From positions 1 through 64,000 of the forward strand of contig CAYPXY010000026.1 in NCBI GenBank assembly GCA_964414815.1: a DNA stretch of 64,000 bases. The letters are read 5' to 3'. This document shows, in pieces, positions 7,181 to 17,292 of the stretch. This DNA comes from Mariniblastus sp964414815. Its GTDB lineage: Bacteria > Planctomycetota > Planctomycetia > Pirellulales > Pirellulaceae. Under the pieces are notes generated by a model. It was not told the origin of the DNA. It was given only the letters and a program-made list of their open reading frames with translations, and searched no databases. Position 1 is the stretch's first letter, and every line of letters begins with the position of its first letter. The position numbers were made by a program, and so were the translations under genes.

Positions 7181-8641
7181 TCACGCAAGAATCTCGTTCA
7201 CCACATGAGCCTCTTCCACGCCGGTCAGCCGCGCGTCGAGGCCGCGGTGGCGGAAAGTGAAACGGGCGTGGTCGATTCCCAAACAATGCAAAATCGTTGC
7301 GTGCAGGTCTCGAACATGGGCGGGATTCTCGACAATGTTATAACAGAAATCGTCGGTCTTGCCGAACTCCATTCCCCCGCGAATCCCTCCGCCCGCAAAC
7401 CAAACGGTAAAACACCGCCCATGATGATCGCGGCCCATGCCCGGATGGCCAAACGTTCCCTGAGTAAATACCGTGCGGCCAAACTCCGTGGCAAAAAACA
7501 CGAGTGTATCTTCGAGTAGCCCACGCTGTTTGAGATCTTTGATGAGTGCGGCCGTAGGTTGATCGATGTCGCGGCATTGATTCGGCAATTGACGCTCGAT
7601 GGCGATGTGCTGATCCCATCCACGATGAAATAGTTGCACAAAACGAACGTCCTTTTCCAGCAGACGCCGGGCGAGCAAACAGTTCGCCGCATAACTACCG
7701 GGCTTATACACTTCCGGTCCGTAGGCTTCCATCACCGACGCAGGCTCATCGCTCAAGTCGGTCAGGGCCGGCACGGAAGTCTGCATTCGAAATGCCATCT
7801 CATACGCTTCAATGCGCGCCAGCGTTTCCGGATCACCCAGCTCGGCGGCGCGAAGCTGATTGAGCTGAGCCAGGTCATCGAGCATCGCGCGGCGCTGGTT
7901 GCGACTGACGCCCCGAGGGTCGCCCAAATATAAAACCGGGTTCGCACCGGCGCGCAACCCAACGCCCTGATTCGACGCCGGCAAATATCCGCTTCCCCAC
8001 AAACGAGAAAAAATAGGCTGATCAGGATTCTTGCCCGACCCCTGCGACGTCATCGTGATAAAGGTCGGCAGGTTCTGATTTTCGCTCCCCAGTCCGTAAC
8101 TGATCCACGCGCCCATACTGGCGTGTCCCGGTTGCTGATCACCCGTGTTCAAAAGCGTAATGCCGGGGTCGTGATTGATCGCCTGGCTATGAGCTGTCTT
8201 GACGATGGCGATGTCGTCGGCAATGGACTGCATATGAGGCAGCAGGTTGCTGATCCACGTGCCATGATCGCCGCAACGTTTGCCTCCGGCAATGGGCTGA
8301 AGCACCAGAAAACTGGCTTGGCCGGAAGTCATCCCGGTGATTCGCTGATCTCCCTTGATGATCGCGGGAAGTTCCTGCCCATGATGTTTCGTAAGCGTCG
8401 GCTTGTGATCAAACAGATCGACATGCGACAAACCACCGGACTGAAACAAACAAAGCACACGTTTGGCCTTGGGCGCAAAATGCGGAAGATCATCAACCAC
8501 TTTCTGGGCCGCACCATTTCTGGAAATCGTTCCGAACGAATCAGCCAGCAGCGATCCCAACGCCATTCCGCCAATGCCCGAAGCACTTTGGCCAAGGAAG
8601 GTGCGGCGTGTGATCGTGTTGAAGTATTTTCCAATGTTCAT
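7181..8641 (-). CDS. DUF1501 domain-containing Tat-exported protein
   Basis: This 486-residue DUF1501 protein belongs to a very large planctomycete family with an alkaline-phosphatase/sulfatase-like fold. A twin-arginine signal is at the N-terminus (ITRRTFLGQSASGIGGMALG, residues 10-29). The family hallmarks FQSGGLSHVDLFDHKP, HSQAINHDPG, FFATEFGRT and GRDHHGRCFTVWFAGGG are visible. The molecular function is not established; in planctomycetes these genes nearly always pair with PSD1/PSCyt genes, as here (8687-11869, 45 bp upstream). The two are probably one operon acting in the periplasm. Confidence 0.93.
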   Translation of the reverse strand: MNIGKYFNTITRRTFLGQSASGIGGMALGSLLADSFGTISRNGAAQKVVDDLPHFAPKAKRVLCLFQSGGLSHVDLFDHKPTLTKHHGQELPAIIKGDQRITGMTSGQASFLVLQPIAGGKRCGDHGTWISNLLPHMQSIADDIAIVKTAHSQAINHDPGITLLNTGDQQPGHASMGAWISYGLGSENQNLPTFITMTSQGSGKNPDQPIFSRLWGSGYLPASNQGVGLRAGANPVLYLGDPRGVSRNQRRAMLDDLAQLNQLRAAELGDPETLARIEAYEMAFRMQTSVPALTDLSDEPASVMEAYGPEVYKPGSYAANCLLARRLLEKDVRFVQLFHRGWDQHIAIERQLPNQCRDIDQPTAALIKDLKQRGLLEDTLVFFATEFGRTVFTQGTFGHPGMGRDHHGRCFTVWFAGGGIRGGMEFGKTDDFCYNIVENPAHVRDLHATILHCLGIDHARFTFRHRGLDARLTGVEEAHVVNEILA

Positions 8642-8686
8642 GACAGAATCTGTTTTGTAATATTTTATACAAAATTTATTTGGTAT

Positions 8687-11600
8687 CTAATTCCTCGTGA
8701 TCGTTTCACTCAAATTCAAAATCATCGCCGCGATCTGTGCCCAAGCCGCATGCTCGACTGCCTCAATCCGATCATCGCGTGGCGCCTCGCCGCTGGCAAG
8801 ATACTCCATCGCCGCCGGCTCGTTGGCAGCATAGTACGCACGTTCGCGATGGAGCGCACGAGACAAAATGGCAATCTCTTCATCCGAAGGTAATCGCGAC
8901 AGGCATTCGTACCATGCCCACTGAAGTCGCTCGGTATCGTCCGTCGATTGCCGCCATATTCGCTCTGCGAAAACACGAGCGGCTTCCACAAACTGCACGT
9001 CGTTGAGCAGCACGAGCGCCTGAAGCGGCGTATTGGTGCTGGTCCGATCCACGACACAGACCTCCCGATTCGGCGCATCGAACGCGGCCATGTTTGGCGG
9101 CGGCATGGTCCGCTTCCAGTAGGTATAAAGTGATCGCCGATAGAGCTTTTCACCGTGGTCCTGCACAAACGTTTGAGCGGTTGCAGGCGTGCTGCCGTAG
9201 TGGCTCACCTCACGCCACAAATCTCCCGGGGCGTACGGATTGACGCTCGGGCCGCCGATGCGCGAAACCAGCAAACCACTCACCTTTAATGCTGAATCGC
9301 GCACGAACTCCGCTGGCAGCCGAAAACGCGGGCCGCGAGCGAGCAAACGATTGGAGGGATCAAGCTCCAATAAAAAGTCGCTGGCAATGGAACTTTGGCG
9401 ATACGTTGCCGAACAGACAATCTTTCGAACGAGCGACTTGGTGTCCCAGCCGCTCTCGACAAACTCGATTGCCAACCAGTCGAGCAGTTCCGGATGCGTG
9501 GGATACTCGCCTTGAACCCCGAAATCCGCAGGCGTCCGAACGAGTCCCTGACCGAACAGCATCTGCCAAATTCGGTTGACCGCAACGCGGGATGTCAGCG
9601 GATGATCGTCCGCTGTCACCCACTGCGCCAACCCCAGCCGATTCGGCGGAGCATCATCGGGCATCGGCGGCAGCACCGAAGGCGTACTTGGCTCGACTCT
9701 TTCGGTAGGTTGAGAATAGTCGCCCCGGCTGAGTACGAACGTCTCGCGCGGCCTCTCGGCAACGTTCATCACCAAGGTGGGGAAGGATTCGGTCAGCACT
9801 CGTTTTCGCTCTTCCAGATTCGCCAGAGCCACTCGCAATGGCCAACTACCTTCAGCGAAGTTGGAATAGTATTCATGCAATTCAGCTTGTTGCTCGGCTG
9901 ACCGATCATCCACCGGCACTTGGAGGGCGGCAATGATTTCCGGAGGCAATGAGCTACCGTCGTCGATGCCCGACATGACGAAAACTTCAAACCGACCTGC
10001 CACGAGTCGACGACCATGACCGAAATTGAGTTGAACCGTCAGATAGGGAAACTGGCACGACTGAATCGGCTCGTCAAAGGTGACTGTGAGACACTCTGAA
10101 TCCAATTCCTTGGAATCTATTTCCTGGGACTGGCTGATTTTTGGAGACCAACCACTTCCATTCCGCGGATCGAGTACCTGCTCAGGCCGATACCCATCCC
10201 GCCACGAACTGGCGGTGACTTGTCGTATACCAATCATCTTGCTGAGGTTGACTTGATCGCCCGGCACAACGTCTGCGCTCGCTGAAAACGCCGTCAATAC
10301 AAACGTTGCGGGTGGAGGACTGGCCGAATCAGGCGCTGGCTCGCCCAAATAGCCATATCCCAGCCCGCCACCCGGCAAGTCTTGACTTGGGTAAAACTTG
10401 ACGCGCAGTCCGGTGATCGGTTCCGTCATCTCGGGCATCCGCATCGACAAATCATACGCCAGAAAGGATGCGGGACGGGTGATGCTGGCGATTCGTCCTT
10501 CCGCGATATCGAAACCTTCGCCTGTATTGGGCGTGCTGATCTTGAGCAACTCGGTCGATTGAATCTTGAATTCGCGACCGCGCATTTGGAGCGCGTCGAG
10601 TTCGGTGGCTTCCCATCGATTCAATTCGCCGCGGCTGGGATTTGCAAGCAGAGCCTTCAACGATTCGATCTGTCGTTCGATTTCAGGCAGTTCGTCGGCA
10701 GGCAATACCGTTCGCGTCTGAAGTACGGGCAACGGGTTGATGCCTTGGTCGCCGTCCAACGCCCGATCCCCCAGGGTATTAAAGTAAGCATACAACTGAT
10801 AGTATTCGCGCTGCGAAATCGGATCGTATTTGTGATCGTGGCATTGGGCACAGCTCATTGTCAGCCCTAATATTGCTTCACCGAACGTTTTGACACGATC
10901 CGCGTTGTAGTTCACAAGGTTCTCTTCTGGGATGGTGCCCCCTTCATGCGTCACCATGTTATTGCGCTGAAATCCAGTGGCGGTAAGCTGGGCTTCGGAC
11001 GATTCAGGCAAAAGATCGCCCGCCAGTTGTTCCAGCAGGAACTGGTTATAAGGCATGTTTTGGTTGAAAGCATGAATCACCCAATCGCGCCAGAGCCACG
11101 CATGGCGACCACCATCGATCGAGTAACCATTGGTATCTGCATATCGCGCTGCATCGAGCCAAACAAGCCCCATCCGCTCGCCAAAGTGCGAACTTGCAAG
11201 CAAGCGATCTACCAGACGTTCGTAGCTGTCCTCGTTGGGGTCATTGACAAACGCTTCAACCTCTTCGGCGCTCGGAGGGAGTCCCGTCAAATCCAATGAA
11301 AGCCTCCGAATCAAGGTACGTCGATCGGCTTCCGGGGACGGTTGCAAGCCTTCGGCAGTCAGCCGAGCAAAAACGAAACGATCAAGCGGTTGTCGGCACC
11401 ACTCGGCATGTTCAACGGTGGGCAACTCGGCCCGAGCCGGTGGAACAAACGACCAATGCGTTTGATACTCTGCTCCTTCGCGAATCCAGCGAACAAAAAT
11501 TTCGCGTTCGGCTTCATTGAGAGTTTTCTTATGCGAGTCGGGCGGCGGCATCATTTCGGATTCGTCATCCGACCGCACGCGTCGAATCAGCTCACTCGCC

Positions 11601-11869
11601 TCCGGATCACCGGGCACAACCACACCGCTTTTTTCCACTGCCCAGTCGCGATCATCGAGCCGCAAATCGGCAGCGCGCGAGCCAGCATCCGGCCCGTGGC
11701 AACTGAAGCAGCGATCCGACAATATCGGCATCACTTCGCGCCGGAAATCGACACGATCTGTTGGTTGTGCGGCTGCCATCGAAACGGGCAACGTCATGCC
11801 GATAGCAAACAGGGCAGCGAGTGCCGCTAACAAGTACCGCAACGAAAGCGTAAAGGATGATCGGTCCAT
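8687..11869 (-). CDS. Planctomycete cytochrome C / PSCyt / PSD1 domain protein
   Basis: The protein is about 1060 residues from the ATG at 11869; a GTG at 11890 would add seven residues before the signal peptide. The signal peptide (SLRYLLAALAALFAIGMTLPVSMAAAQ) is followed by a planctomycete cytochrome-C-like domain with a haem-binding CFSCH motif and a downstream MMPP segment. Next come the PSCyt2 (DUF1549) domain (FVFARLTAEGLQPSPEADR...) and the C-terminal PSD1 (DUF1553) domain with NRIWQMLFGQGLVRTPADFGVQGEYPTHPELLDWLA. It is thought to act in the periplasm with its DUF1501 partner, possibly in polysaccharide degradation or redox processes, but this is not proven. Confidence 0.93.
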   Translation of the reverse strand: MDRSSFTLSLRYLLAALAALFAIGMTLPVSMAAAQPTDRVDFRREVMPILSDRCFSCHGPDAGSRAADLRLDDRDWAVEKSGVVVPGDPEASELIRRVRSDDESEMMPPPDSHKKTLNEAEREIFVRWIREGAEYQTHWSFVPPARAELPTVEHAEWCRQPLDRFVFARLTAEGLQPSPEADRRTLIRRLSLDLTGLPPSAEEVEAFVNDPNEDSYERLVDRLLASSHFGERMGLVWLDAARYADTNGYSIDGGRHAWLWRDWVIHAFNQNMPYNQFLLEQLAGDLLPESSEAQLTATGFQRNNMVTHEGGTIPEENLVNYNADRVKTFGEAILGLTMSCAQCHDHKYDPISQREYYQLYAYFNTLGDRALDGDQGINPLPVLQTRTVLPADELPEIERQIESLKALLANPSRGELNRWEATELDALQMRGREFKIQSTELLKISTPNTGEGFDIAEGRIASITRPASFLAYDLSMRMPEMTEPITGLRVKFYPSQDLPGGGLGYGYLGEPAPDSASPPPATFVLTAFSASADVVPGDQVNLSKMIGIRQVTASSWRDGYRPEQVLDPRNGSGWSPKISQSQEIDSKELDSECLTVTFDEPIQSCQFPYLTVQLNFGHGRRLVAGRFEVFVMSGIDDGSSLPPEIIAALQVPVDDRSAEQQAELHEYYSNFAEGSWPLRVALANLEERKRVLTESFPTLVMNVAERPRETFVLSRGDYSQPTERVEPSTPSVLPPMPDDAPPNRLGLAQWVTADDHPLTSRVAVNRIWQMLFGQGLVRTPADFGVQGEYPTHPELLDWLAIEFVESGWDTKSLVRKIVCSATYRQSSIASDFLLELDPSNRLLARGPRFRLPAEFVRDSALKVSGLLVSRIGGPSVNPYAPGDLWREVSHYGSTPATAQTFVQDHGEKLYRRSLYTYWKRTMPPPNMAAFDAPNREVCVVDRTSTNTPLQALVLLNDVQFVEAARVFAERIWRQSTDDTERLQWAWYECLSRLPSDEEIAILSRALHRERAYYAANEPAAMEYLASGEAPRDDRIEAVEHAAWAQIAAMILNLSETITRN

Positions 11870-12002
11870 TTCGAATATGTGTTGAGCCACAACGCAATCA
11901 GTCCCACCGTGTCGAGAGAATCACGACAGTTGTCATTGTAGTGTTGGAATTGCTGCAATTCCACCTGATATTACTGAATTCCTTTCATTGGTCCACCACT
12001 CT

Positions 12003-13139
12003 TCATCCGCCGGTCTCAATGCGACTGCGTTCGGCCGCAATTTGTTGACGGAGTAGTTCTGGATCGGGTAGTTGGAGTTGATACTTCGACACGAACAACT
12101 CACTCGTCATGGCGGCCAAAGCGTATTCGACTAACGTCTGGTCGTGGTCTGTGCATAACAGAATGCCGATCGGCGGATTGTCGCCCGGTGTGCGAATATT
12201 CTTGTCGTACCAGGTGACGTAGGTATTGAGCTGGCCGAAGTTCTCGTGAGTGAACTCTTCGAGCTTCAAGTCGATCAGCACATGGCACTTGAGAATGCGA
12301 TGATAGAAAACGAGGTCCACGAAGTAGTATTTGTCGCCGATCAGGATACGTCGCTGGCGGGCTTCAAAACAGAATCCGTTGCCGAGCTCGAGTAAGAATT
12401 CCTGTATCCTGTCCAGCAACTGGTCTTCAAGTTGTGATTCGCTCATGACTTCATCTGGCTTCAGGCCAAGAAACTCGAAGACGTACGGATCACGGATCGT
12501 GAGTCGGGGAACGTTGGTTTCCGACTTGACGTTCGTTTGAGCAAGTAGCTTTTGCTTGTCGAGCGATAGTTCGCTGCGCTCGTAAAGCAGGCTGTTGATC
12601 TGGCGTTTTAACTCTCGAACTGACCAACAGCCGCGAATGCACTCGGTTTCATAGAAGGTTCGCTTTTCAACAGAATCGCAGCGTAGCAACTCGGTGATGT
12701 GGGTAAAAGAAAGTTGTGACAACAATTGTGAGCCGGAAATGGGAGTCAGCGCCTCCCGGATCTCGATCAATTCACCGAAGTCGTGTAATGGCAACAACTT
12801 GTGAAATTCGGGAGTCAGTGAATCCCGAATTTGCGGATAACATTGGTAGAAGGTTCGATACCGTCGAAGTTCGCGGGCGTCGGCTCGCGTGACGCCCTGG
12901 TCCTCAAGCTCTGTCGAGAGTTTATCAATCAACCGTTCCGCATACACGGCGCGATCTTCACCCCGTTGCTCATATTCCACAATATAAAAACCGATCAACC
13001 AATTTCGCAGTGTGAGCGATGCGTTCACGGCACGTTGAGCGTGCGCCGTCAAGTGTTGATGAATCGCATGGATAGCCTGAACCAGCGAATCGAAGTTCAC
13101 CAAGCTTGAACTGGCCATCTTCGTTTTCTGTTCGTTCAT
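12003..13139 (-). CDS. DUF1016 (YhcG-type) PDDEXK nuclease family protein
   Basis: The 378-residue protein has the DUF1016 N-terminal domain (LTLRNWLIGFYIVEYEQRGEDRAVYAERLI, residues about 40-75). The C-terminal PDDEXK nuclease-like domain has YYFVDLVFYHR then VLIDLKLEEFTHENFGQLNTYV near residues 273-310. The usual E-x-K is D-L-K here. Families of this type are linked to nucleic-acid transactions and often sit in defence or mobile regions. No restriction-modification genes are adjacent. The ATG start is at 13139. It heads a stretch of accessory-looking genes. Confidence 0.85.
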   Translation of the reverse strand: MNEQKTKMASSSLVNFDSLVQAIHAIHQHLTAHAQRAVNASLTLRNWLIGFYIVEYEQRGEDRAVYAERLIDKLSTELEDQGVTRADARELRRYRTFYQCYPQIRDSLTPEFHKLLPLHDFGELIEIREALTPISGSQLLSQLSFTHITELLRCDSVEKRTFYETECIRGCWSVRELKRQINSLLYERSELSLDKQKLLAQTNVKSETNVPRLTIRDPYVFEFLGLKPDEVMSESQLEDQLLDRIQEFLLELGNGFCFEARQRRILIGDKYYFVDLVFYHRILKCHVLIDLKLEEFTHENFGQLNTYVTWYDKNIRTPGDNPPIGILLCTDHDQTLVEYALAAMTSELFVSKYQLQLPDPELLRQQIAAERSRIETGG

Positions 13140-13190
13140 ATATTCACCTCATTACTTGCAACCTGACAAACGATTTCAAACCATCACCAA

Positions 13191-14771
13191 CTATTGTACC
13201 ATTTTCGCCAACCACTGAACCATCTCCGTCTGGCCGCCGCGCTTGGCCCAGCCCAAGGGTGTTTCACCGTATTCGTCGTCGACTGTATGGATGTCGGCCC
13301 CCATTTCGAGACAGAACTGAGCCATCTCGATGTTGCCGTCCATGGCAAAGCGATGCAGAGGCGTGATTTCCAGCCAGTTGGGCCGTGTGGGGTCGAGACC
13401 TTTCGCGGCTAGCTCTCGGGCCTTCTCGATGGTCGCTGCACCTGTGAAGAATTTTTGCTTGAGCACATCGCTCTGGTGATGTAGCGCCAGCGCAAGCAGG
13501 GCGTCGTTATTGACATCAAGATAAGGAGCGATCGTCAGTTTCGAATTGACTGACAGCAACGTCGCCAATGTCTCTACATCGCCGTTGTACATCGCGAGTT
13601 CTGGACTCAGCGCTCCCCCGTGCGATGCCAGAAGCCTGATGATCTCCGGCGGCGCGGCATCACGCTTCGCACGCCAGAAGCAACTGCCTGAAGATTCCAC
13701 AATCGCATTGGCATCGGCCCCATGGACAAGCAGCAAACGAACGATCTCCCAATGCTTTCTTGCGATCGCTTCGTACAACGCTCCACCCTGCGGTGCAACC
13801 ATTTCTGGCAAATTGGGATCGGCTCCTCGTTCGAGCAACAGGTTCACGATTTCCAGATACCCACCTTCGGCAGCATTTCGCAGCGGCACCCCGTTGTAGT
13901 AACCCGACGACGAAGGAATTGCATTGACGAGATCAGGGTTTTCATCCAGCAACCGCCGCACGCGATCGATGTCTCCTCGCCGCGCCGCCAAACTGATATC
14001 GTAGTCGGCGCCGCGCGCGAGCAACAAATCAACGGTGGCATCCGGCGACTGCGGTGCGTCTTTCGGCAAATCGCGGTAGGCGCGGTAGTGATAGTCGCCT
14101 CGCGCCAAATCGATTGGTCTCGCTCCGTCCGGCCTTGCCGCGTTGATATCTGCCCCTCGTGATAGTAGCTCTTCGATCAGCTCGTTCTGCCGCGTCAGCG
14201 CCGCCCAATGCAACGGACGACTTCCAAAACCATCCGCCGCTTCGCGCCAGTCGGCATGTTCATCAAGCAATTGCAACACCTTGGCGCTGTCGCGGTTGCG
14301 AACGGCTTCGGCGATTACTTCTCCTTCGGGCCGAATCTGGAAACGCTCGCGAAGTGCTTGTTCAAGCAGTTCGGTGACTTCCTGATAACCCCTCTCGCGA
14401 GCCATCGTCACGACCCACTGGTGGTTTCGCGGATTGTGTGGCCGCCAGGCAGGCTGGTATCCCAAGCCTCCGCACATCGGATCGGCACCGCGATCGAGCA
14501 AAAACTTGACGACTTCAAGCTGATTCTCGCGAACGGCAAAATGCAACGGTCGGTAATACTCGAATTCACAGTCAACCAGTGAAGGCTCTTGATCGACAGG
14601 CGTTTGGAGCGTCTTGATATCCCCGGTACAGGACGTCAACAGCACTTGCCAAACGTCCTCCCCACGACCGCGTGACCACGGCAGATAATCATTCGTCTTA
14701 AGTTCGTCCGGTTGATGCACGGCAGCTCCCGTTGTTGTGTGCTTTGCCTTATTTCTCAGCCATTGTACCAT
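13191..14771 (-). CDS. Ankyrin repeat protein
   Basis: The protein is about 526 residues from the ATG at 14771; an upstream TTG at 14843 gives 550. It is built of around ten ankyrin repeats, with repeated signatures such as RPLHFAVRENQLEVVKFLLDRGADP, RPLHWAALTRQNELIEELLSRGADI, NAAEGGYLEIVNLLLERGADPN and TPLGWAKRGGQTEMVQWL. No signal peptide is seen, so it is probably cytoplasmic. Ankyrin arrays bind proteins, and the partner is unknown. It ends 52 bp upstream of the nuclease gene and is divergent from the GrpB fusion at 14937. Confidence 0.88.
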   Translation of the reverse strand: MVQWLRNKAKHTTTGAAVHQPDELKTNDYLPWSRGRGEDVWQVLLTSCTGDIKTLQTPVDQEPSLVDCEFEYYRPLHFAVRENQLEVVKFLLDRGADPMCGGLGYQPAWRPHNPRNHQWVVTMARERGYQEVTELLEQALRERFQIRPEGEVIAEAVRNRDSAKVLQLLDEHADWREAADGFGSRPLHWAALTRQNELIEELLSRGADINAARPDGARPIDLARGDYHYRAYRDLPKDAPQSPDATVDLLLARGADYDISLAARRGDIDRVRRLLDENPDLVNAIPSSSGYYNGVPLRNAAEGGYLEIVNLLLERGADPNLPEMVAPQGGALYEAIARKHWEIVRLLLVHGADANAIVESSGSCFWRAKRDAAPPEIIRLLASHGGALSPELAMYNGDVETLATLLSVNSKLTIAPYLDVNNDALLALALHHQSDVLKQKFFTGAATIEKARELAAKGLDPTRPNWLEITPLHRFAMDGNIEMAQFCLEMGADIHTVDDEYGETPLGWAKRGGQTEMVQWLAKMVQ

Positions 14772-14936
14772 CCTGCAGACACTTGCATCAGGGCTCAGGT
14801 ACTCGGATATATTGTCGGCGAGACTGGAATCTCGATGATTCAAACACTTTCACTCAGGTTGAGTCCCAAGTGAAAAAAAGCAAGCTGGTTTTCTTTTTAT
14901 GCCAGAACAAACTTCGATTGTAATTCAGAGTTTGCA

Positions 14937-15998
14937 ATGGGATACGTCCATGGTAAAAAAGTGGTTTGCTTGTATGCGATGGATGATTTCAACTGTGATC
15001 CAATACTTGGACGAAGAGAACGACGGATGACTGGCAAAGTAACCCAATCCATTTCAGTCGCCTTGTGGGTCACCGGAGCCAGGGACTTTGATCCGACGAA
15101 ATTTACTTCTCAAATCAAAATTGAACCGACAAGAATATGGCGCTGCCGACCCAACATTGCGGCATCCCACCCGGAGCTGGATCGAGTTTCCTGGGTTTAC
15201 GAAATGGAGAATATTGCAACCTGCGAATACTCCAAAGCATTACAGCAACTTTTCGATTTGTTTTCTCCCAAGAAAAGCCAGTTAGTCCAATCCGTAGGCC
15301 AATTGAATCTGACAACCTCCGTTCATTTGGTACCCCATGGCGAACTCCGTAGTTTTGTTCCTACCGTAACTCCTGAAATGGTCAGGGAAATTGCCGCGAT
15401 AAGCGCCAGCTGGTCATTCATGGCGATAACATTTCAACTTAGCCCTATACCCATGGAAGTCATCGTTCTACCACACGATCCCTCTTGGGTAGATATGTTC
15501 AGTATCGAATCACGTCTCATCCTGAGTGCTTTCGGCGCAAACGCGATTGCCGCTCATCACATTGGCAGCACCGCCATACCGGCGATCGTGGCAAAACCGG
15601 TGGTCGACATGTTGATTGTCGTGAACGACATTGAAGTAGTTGACGCTTGCAACGTCGAAATGGAGAAACTCGGATATGAGGCGATGGGTGAATTCGGAAT
15701 TCCATCGCGACGGTATTTCCGTAAAGACAATGATACCGGAAAACGCACATACCACGTCCATGTTTTTGCACAGGGAAGCAAACAGGTTGACCGTCATCTC
15801 GCGTTCCGTGACTTCATGAATGCTCACCCAGACTGGGCCGGCCGGTATTCCGATTTGAAATGCGAGCTGGTTGCCAAGCACCCAAACTCCATTGAAGCAT
15901 ACGTCGATGGCAAGAACGACTTTATAAAGCAGGTGGATGCCATGGCCGAAACGTGGAGGTTTGAACTAACGGGCGAACAAACGGATGAACTCAAGTGA
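14937..15998 (+). CDS. DUF4279 - GrpB (UPF0157) fusion protein
   Basis: The 353-residue two-domain protein starts at an ATG at 14937, with an alternative at 15027 (MTGKVTQSISVALWVTG). Residues about 35-165 fit DUF4279 (SVALWVTGARDFDP..IKIEPTRIWR...SWSFMAITF), a small domain often seen in toxin-immunity-type or phage-related settings. Residues about 170-345 are a GrpB domain (VIVLPHDPSWVDMF, AHHIGSTAIPAIVAKPVVDMLIVV, YHVHVF, HLAFRDFMNAHP), a nucleotidyltransferase-fold family with GS and D-x-D type residues. The frame is continuous, with no stop or frameshift at the junction. Substrate and role are unknown. Confidence 0.8.
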   Translation: MGYVHGKKVVCLYAMDDFNCDPILGRRERRMTGKVTQSISVALWVTGARDFDPTKFTSQIKIEPTRIWRCRPNIAASHPELDRVSWVYEMENIATCEYSKALQQLFDLFSPKKSQLVQSVGQLNLTTSVHLVPHGELRSFVPTVTPEMVREIAAISASWSFMAITFQLSPIPMEVIVLPHDPSWVDMFSIESRLILSAFGANAIAAHHIGSTAIPAIVAKPVVDMLIVVNDIEVVDACNVEMEKLGYEAMGEFGIPSRRYFRKDNDTGKRTYHVHVFAQGSKQVDRHLAFRDFMNAHPDWAGRYSDLKCELVAKHPNSIEAYVDGKNDFIKQVDAMAETWRFELTGEQTDELK

Positions 15999-16138
15999 CA
16001 GGTCAGCGGTTCCCCGGAATGAATATCTGATGCATTTCCTGCAATTTGATATTAAACTGATGGAAAGCATTGGATATCTGGTTTGGTTCGTCGCCGAGTA
16101 TCCTTTGACGTTTAACGGAACAGTGGAGATTAGGTCGC

Positions 16139-16714
16139 ATGGCCAACACTGAAAAAGCAGTCGAAACGCAACTGAAAAATATTGAGACACGAACTGGCAA
16201 GTCGCTGAAAGAACTTTACAAGTTCATCCGGACGAGTGGCCTGACCAGGCACGGCGAGATCCGGAACATGCTCAAGCGCGAGCTGGGCATGGGACACGGC
16301 GACGCCAATACGCTGGTGCATGTTTACTTCAAGTCTGAACAAGAAGCGACCTCACCCACCACTGCTTCTGCCTCGGTCGATGTGCTGGACGGTATCTACT
16401 CTGACAAGAAGGCTCATCTCCGTCCCATTCATGACAAGTTGATGTCGGCAATCAATCAATTTGGCTCTTTTGAGATCGCGCCTAAGAAAAGCTATGTCAG
16501 TCTGCGACGGAACAAGCAATTTGCGATGATCGGCCCGGCGACTCAAACGCAGATCGAAATTGGATTGAACGTGAAAGGTCTCAAACCAACGGCACGTTTG
16601 ATTGCTGTGCCTGCAGGCGGGATGTGTCAGTACAAGGTCCGCATTGCGAGTGTGGATGCAGTCGATACAGAACTCATTGACTGGATCCGCCAGGCGTTCG
16701 ACAGTGCGGGCTGA
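16139..16714 (+). CDS. DUF4287 / DUF5655 domain-containing protein
   Basis: The 191-residue soluble protein has an N-terminal DUF4287 helical domain at residues about 1-65 (TGKSLKELYKFIRTSGLTRHGEIRNMLKRELGMGHGDANTLVHVY). A DUF5655-like domain follows at about 85-188 (LRPIHDKLMSAINQFGSFEIAPKKSYVSLRRNKQFAMIGPATQTQIEIGLN). This pairing is common in environmental bacteria and its function is not established. The ATG at 16139 lies 140 bp after the GrpB fusion. It converges with the DUF1579 gene, leaving only 15 bp between stops. Confidence 0.85.
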   Translation: MANTEKAVETQLKNIETRTGKSLKELYKFIRTSGLTRHGEIRNMLKRELGMGHGDANTLVHVYFKSEQEATSPTTASASVDVLDGIYSDKKAHLRPIHDKLMSAINQFGSFEIAPKKSYVSLRRNKQFAMIGPATQTQIEIGLNVKGLKPTARLIAVPAGGMCQYKVRIASVDAVDTELIDWIRQAFDSAG

Positions 16715-16729
16715 TCTTGGCAGGTTCTT

Positions 16730-17275
16730 CTACTTCCGCGTTAGCTGGGTCGTCATGAACGTAACCCATTTTTCTTCTTGCAACATCTCAGCGACGATCA
16801 CAATGGAATCGGCGGACTTGAATTGGTAACGTTCTCGAAACTTGCACGTGCCGCCGTCTGGGCCGGGGCCACTTGCTGCAATAACAAGCTCCTTGCTGTC
16901 AGCCTCCAGAGAACCGTCAAGCTGCCATTGGTAGCTCATGGTATTGTCGATCCAGAGACCCTTATAGGCTTTCTTGTCAATGTCGTATCCCAGCGTTTGA
17001 ACGGCGGTGTAATCCATGTCATAGACATTCCCGGACCATTTGCTGACGACGAAGAATCCGCCTAGCAGTTCAGCCTTGATCTCGCCGGTGCCAAGTTTGG
17101 CGGGTGGTGGTCCGTCATCCGCCGCAGAGAGTTTCTCGAACCGCCATTCGCCTTCAAGCTGCTTCAAGATCTCGTGCTCAGGTTGCGGAGTATAGAGATT
17201 CGGTTCTTGTGCAGACGACATATTCACACTCCAAAGGACAATCATTCCAGTAATCAACAAACATTTTCGATACAT
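16730..17275 (-). CDS. Secreted DUF1579 family protein
   Basis: The 181-residue protein has a signal peptide (CLLITGMIVLWSVNMSSAQ, cleavage near residue 22). The DUF1579 pattern follows: HEILKQLEGEWRFEKLS, GGFFVVSKWSGNV, TLGYDIDKKAYKGLWIDN and a terminal VTFMTTQLTRK. DUF1579 is a lipocalin-like beta-barrel family of unknown function. It lies 17 bp downstream of an ArsR-type regulator, so the two are probably an operon, an arrangement usual for ArsR genes paired with small effector proteins. Confidence 0.85.
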   Translation of the reverse strand: MYRKCLLITGMIVLWSVNMSSAQEPNLYTPQPEHEILKQLEGEWRFEKLSAADDGPPPAKLGTGEIKAELLGGFFVVSKWSGNVYDMDYTAVQTLGYDIDKKAYKGLWIDNTMSYQWQLDGSLEADSKELVIAASGPGPDGGTCKFRERYQFKSADSIVIVAEMLQEEKWVTFMTTQLTRK

Positions 17276-17292
17276 TAGATTTGCTCCATTAC

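Noticed and set aside
12003..13139. DUF1016 nuclease as part of a restriction or defence island.
   Set aside because: No methyltransferase, specificity subunit or other defence gene is adjacent, so only the nuclease itself can be supported.
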